Part shown: positions 28,819-30,338 of the stretch, one piece after another | Position numbering within the stretch: the stretch's first letter is position 1 | Layout of the letters: each line of letters opens with the position of its first letter | NCBI GenBank assembly: GCA_900759325.1 | Contig: CAAEUW010000015.1 | Location: 1 to 30,338 of the forward strand | Source of the DNA: an uncultured Peptostreptococcus sp. | GTDB taxonomy: Bacteria; Bacillota; Clostridia; Peptostreptococcales; Peptostreptococcaceae | Reading direction: 5' to 3' | DNA length: 30,338 nucleotides | Program-made: the position numbers and the translations under genes | The notes under the pieces: generated by a model | Database searches by the model: none | Seen by the model: only the letters and a program-made list of their open reading frames with translations | What the model was told of the DNA's origin: nothing

Positions 28819-30338
28819 ATGAAAAGAAAAATAAATTATAAAATTATTTCATGTATATTAGCATTTAGTATTTCTATACCTTTTTTATCTTTGGGGATAG
28901 TACATGCAGATGAAGATGAAGTACCTGATGCGGATACAGCTATTGCAGAAAACTATTGGGGTGAATTAGAAAAAGAACCTTTATTAGATGGTGGCATATA
29001 CCCCAAACATTTAATGAAATTACAGGCTAGTGCTCTTAAAAATTTTGATCTTGCAAGCGGTGGTAATTCTCCAAGTTCAGGGGCTTATAAAAATTTTAAT
29101 ACACTGGCTTGGGCTGCTGATATGGATATGTTTAATTTTTTCTCAAATCCAGAAAGACAAGATAATGAGGGGCCTAATGGTGATCCAGATTATCAAGATA
29201 ATAAGTATCATAACCCATTTAAGTTTGATTTTAATACTGACTTTATTAAGGATAGAGATCAGTTGAATGTATATGGTGATATTTCTGTCAATGGAAATAC
29301 TGAGCATAACTCTGTAGCTACTCATGCAGTTGGTGATGAGTTAAAACTTGACTTTTCTGTTAACTTGAGTAACCTTAGCAAATGGCAAAATACTAGATTT
29401 TGGTTTGATATTAATGGGCATTCAAAGGGACAACTTTGGAAGTTACATGGCACAGAGGGTTATGTAGCAACTGATTCTGAGCTGGTATTTGTTTTAAATA
29501 TACCAAGAGGTATTACAATACCTGATGTAAACAGTCTGAGATTCACAGTTGAAGGATTGAATTCTTTAAAATTTAAAAAAGCAGAAAAAGTAGGTGATAA
29601 GCTTATTATTAGAGTACATCCTACATTAAATAGTGAAGGCTACATGAAGGCTAAAGACTACTATGCCCACCTTAAAACTATTGGTACGATAAAAGTCAAG
29701 GTTGAGGGACTTTTAGTTAACAATGAAGTTGCTATAGGACAAGATGTAAGTATTACAGGTAGCGTTGTAGGTGTAAATGATGACCTAGTTACAGATTCTA
29801 TAGACGTTGCAAAAAATAAGGTTGGTAGTAGATCAGACGATGTAAGATCAGCATATTTCTTTGTTGGAAAGCAAAGCAATGAAGGTAGGGATGCAAATGC
29901 GCCTGCTGACAAGCCAAACCTAATATCATATACTTTCAAGGTAGCTAAGGCTCCTGATAATCCATACAGACCACATAGGCCTGATGTACCAAACCCAGGA
30001 AGAATAGATGGTCCTGATAGAATAGAAACAGGAATAAATATATCTAAAAAGTATTATGATAAGGCAAAGACAGTAATAGTGGTTAGACACGACCTATTCC
30101 CAGACTCAATGACAGCCTCTGTCCTTGCCAAGCTAAAGGATGCTCCTATCCTACTTAATCCTACAAACAAGCTTGACCCAAGAGTGGCAGCAGAAATCAA
30201 GAGACTAGGAGCCGAAGAAGTAATCATAGTAGGTGGTCCAGACTCTATATCTGAAAAGGTAAGAGGAGACCTAAAGGCCTATGACAAGGATAAGGATGTA
30301 GAAAGAATAGCCGGTGTAGATAGGTACGGTACATCTGA
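28819..30338 (+). CDS. Secreted surface protein with C-terminal CWB2 wall-binding repeats (partial, 3' end off the window)
   Basis: The frame is open from ATG 28819 to the window end: 506 codons, no stop. Start follows AAGGGG (28806-28811). A signal peptide (KRKINYKIISCILAFSISIPFLSLGIVHA, cleavage near residue 30) leads into an acidic region, then a beta-rich module (about residues 150-340). A proline-rich hinge (NPYRPHRPDVPNPGR, about 382-396) precedes the first CWB2 repeat (PF04122), recognisable by RIDGPDRIETGINISKKYY, DSMTASVLAKLKDAPILL and EEVIIVGGPDSIS; a second repeat starts at VERIAGVDRYGTS. In C. difficile and relatives, CWB2 repeats bind secreted proteins to wall polymers. Leu/Arg codon use changes near the hinge (see findings). 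Confidence 0.92.
   Translation, partial: MKRKINYKIISCILAFSISIPFLSLGIVHADEDEVPDADTAIAENYWGELEKEPLLDGGIYPKHLMKLQASALKNFDLASGGNSPSSGAYKNFNTLAWAADMDMFNFFSNPERQDNEGPNGDPDYQDNKYHNPFKFDFNTDFIKDRDQLNVYGDISVNGNTEHNSVATHAVGDELKLDFSVNLSNLSKWQNTRFWFDINGHSKGQLWKLHGTEGYVATDSELVFVLNIPRGITIPDVNSLRFTVEGLNSLKFKKAEKVGDKLIIRVHPTLNSEGYMKAKDYYAHLKTIGTIKVKVEGLLVNNEVAIGQDVSITGSVVGVNDDLVTDSIDVAKNKVGSRSDDVRSAYFFVGKQSNEGRDANAPADKPNLISYTFKVAKAPDNPYRPHRPDVPNPGRIDGPDRIETGINISKKYYDKAKTVIVVRHDLFPDSMTASVLAKLKDAPILLNPTNKLDPRVAAEIKRLGAEEVIIVGGPDSISEKVRGDLKAYDKDKDVERIAGVDRYGTS

Noticed and set aside
29030..29325. Short open frames on both strands inside the CWB2 gene
   Set aside because: They overlap a longer continuous frame with signal peptide, ribosome site and recognisable C-terminal domain; their low-complexity Ile/Leu content is what the alternative frames of AT-rich coding DNA give.
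1..30338. CRISPR arrays, insertion sequences, tRNA or rRNA genes
   Set aside because: No regularly spaced repeats, transposase-like proteins, terminal inverted repeats with target duplications or cloverleaf sequences were seen on either strand.

Overview
The window reads as chromosomal DNA from an anaerobic, low-GC, Gram-positive bacterium (Clostridia / Peptostreptococcaceae-Peptoniphilaceae type; genus not assignable by eye). The basis is AT-rich intergenic DNA, AGG/AGA as almost the only arginine codons, many ATA and CTA codons, strong GGAGG ribosome sites, the lspA-rluD-pyrR gene order of Firmicutes, an anaerobe-type oxidative defence set (rubrerythrin, desulfoferrodoxin, PerR-like Fur protein, thiol peroxidase) and a CWB2-type surface protein. 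I see no rRNA, tRNA, CRISPR array, phage gene or transposase.

Layout. 1-1.7 kb: tandem hairpins, an EamA transporter and aspartate decarboxylase (panD), closed by a bidirectional terminator against an opposing AI-2E-family transporter (1815-2930, minus). 3.3-9.2 kb: a repair block of a small PH-like protein, uvrB, a nitroreductase-fold protein and uvrA. 9.6-11.6 kb: Na+/serine-threonine symporter sstT and an ECF transporter S component. 12.0-13.4 kb: rubrerythrin, Fur/PerR regulator and desulfoferrodoxin behind a near-consensus promoter. 13.6-15.5 kb (minus): a D,D-carboxypeptidase with an unusual repeat/TM/cytoplasmic tail, divergent from comEA. 16.6-19.6 kb: YeiH-type transporter, MTA/SAH nucleosidase, trpS. 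19.8-24.4 kb: alpha/beta hydrolase, then lspA-rluD-pyrR-rqcH. 24.5-27.7 kb: second hydrolase, small GNAT, Nudix hydrolase, thiol peroxidase and YaaA. 28.0 kb to the edge: a secreted protein of unknown function and a large secreted protein ending in CWB2 wall-binding repeats, cut by the window end.

How the genes fit together. Much of the window is housekeeping, but damage control recurs: nucleotide excision repair (UvrA, UvrB), peroxide and superoxide removal (Rbr, Dfx, Tpx), iron/peroxide control (PerR-like, YaaA) and possibly oxidised-nucleotide clean-up (Nudix). Transcription signals are unusually readable. There are several TTGNCN-17-TATAAT promoters, a recurring extended -10 (TGG-TATAAT) without a good -35, and clean hairpin terminators.

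The most interesting items are: an RNA hairpin that would bridge an over-long Shine-Dalgarno spacer in front of the carboxypeptidase gene; a desulfoferrodoxin with one iron-ligand cysteine replaced by serine; two different operator-like palindromes, upstream of tpx and of the AI-2E transporter; and the surface-protein pair at the right edge, whose members appear to share a beta-rich module and whose CWB2 end differs in codon use from the rest of its gene.
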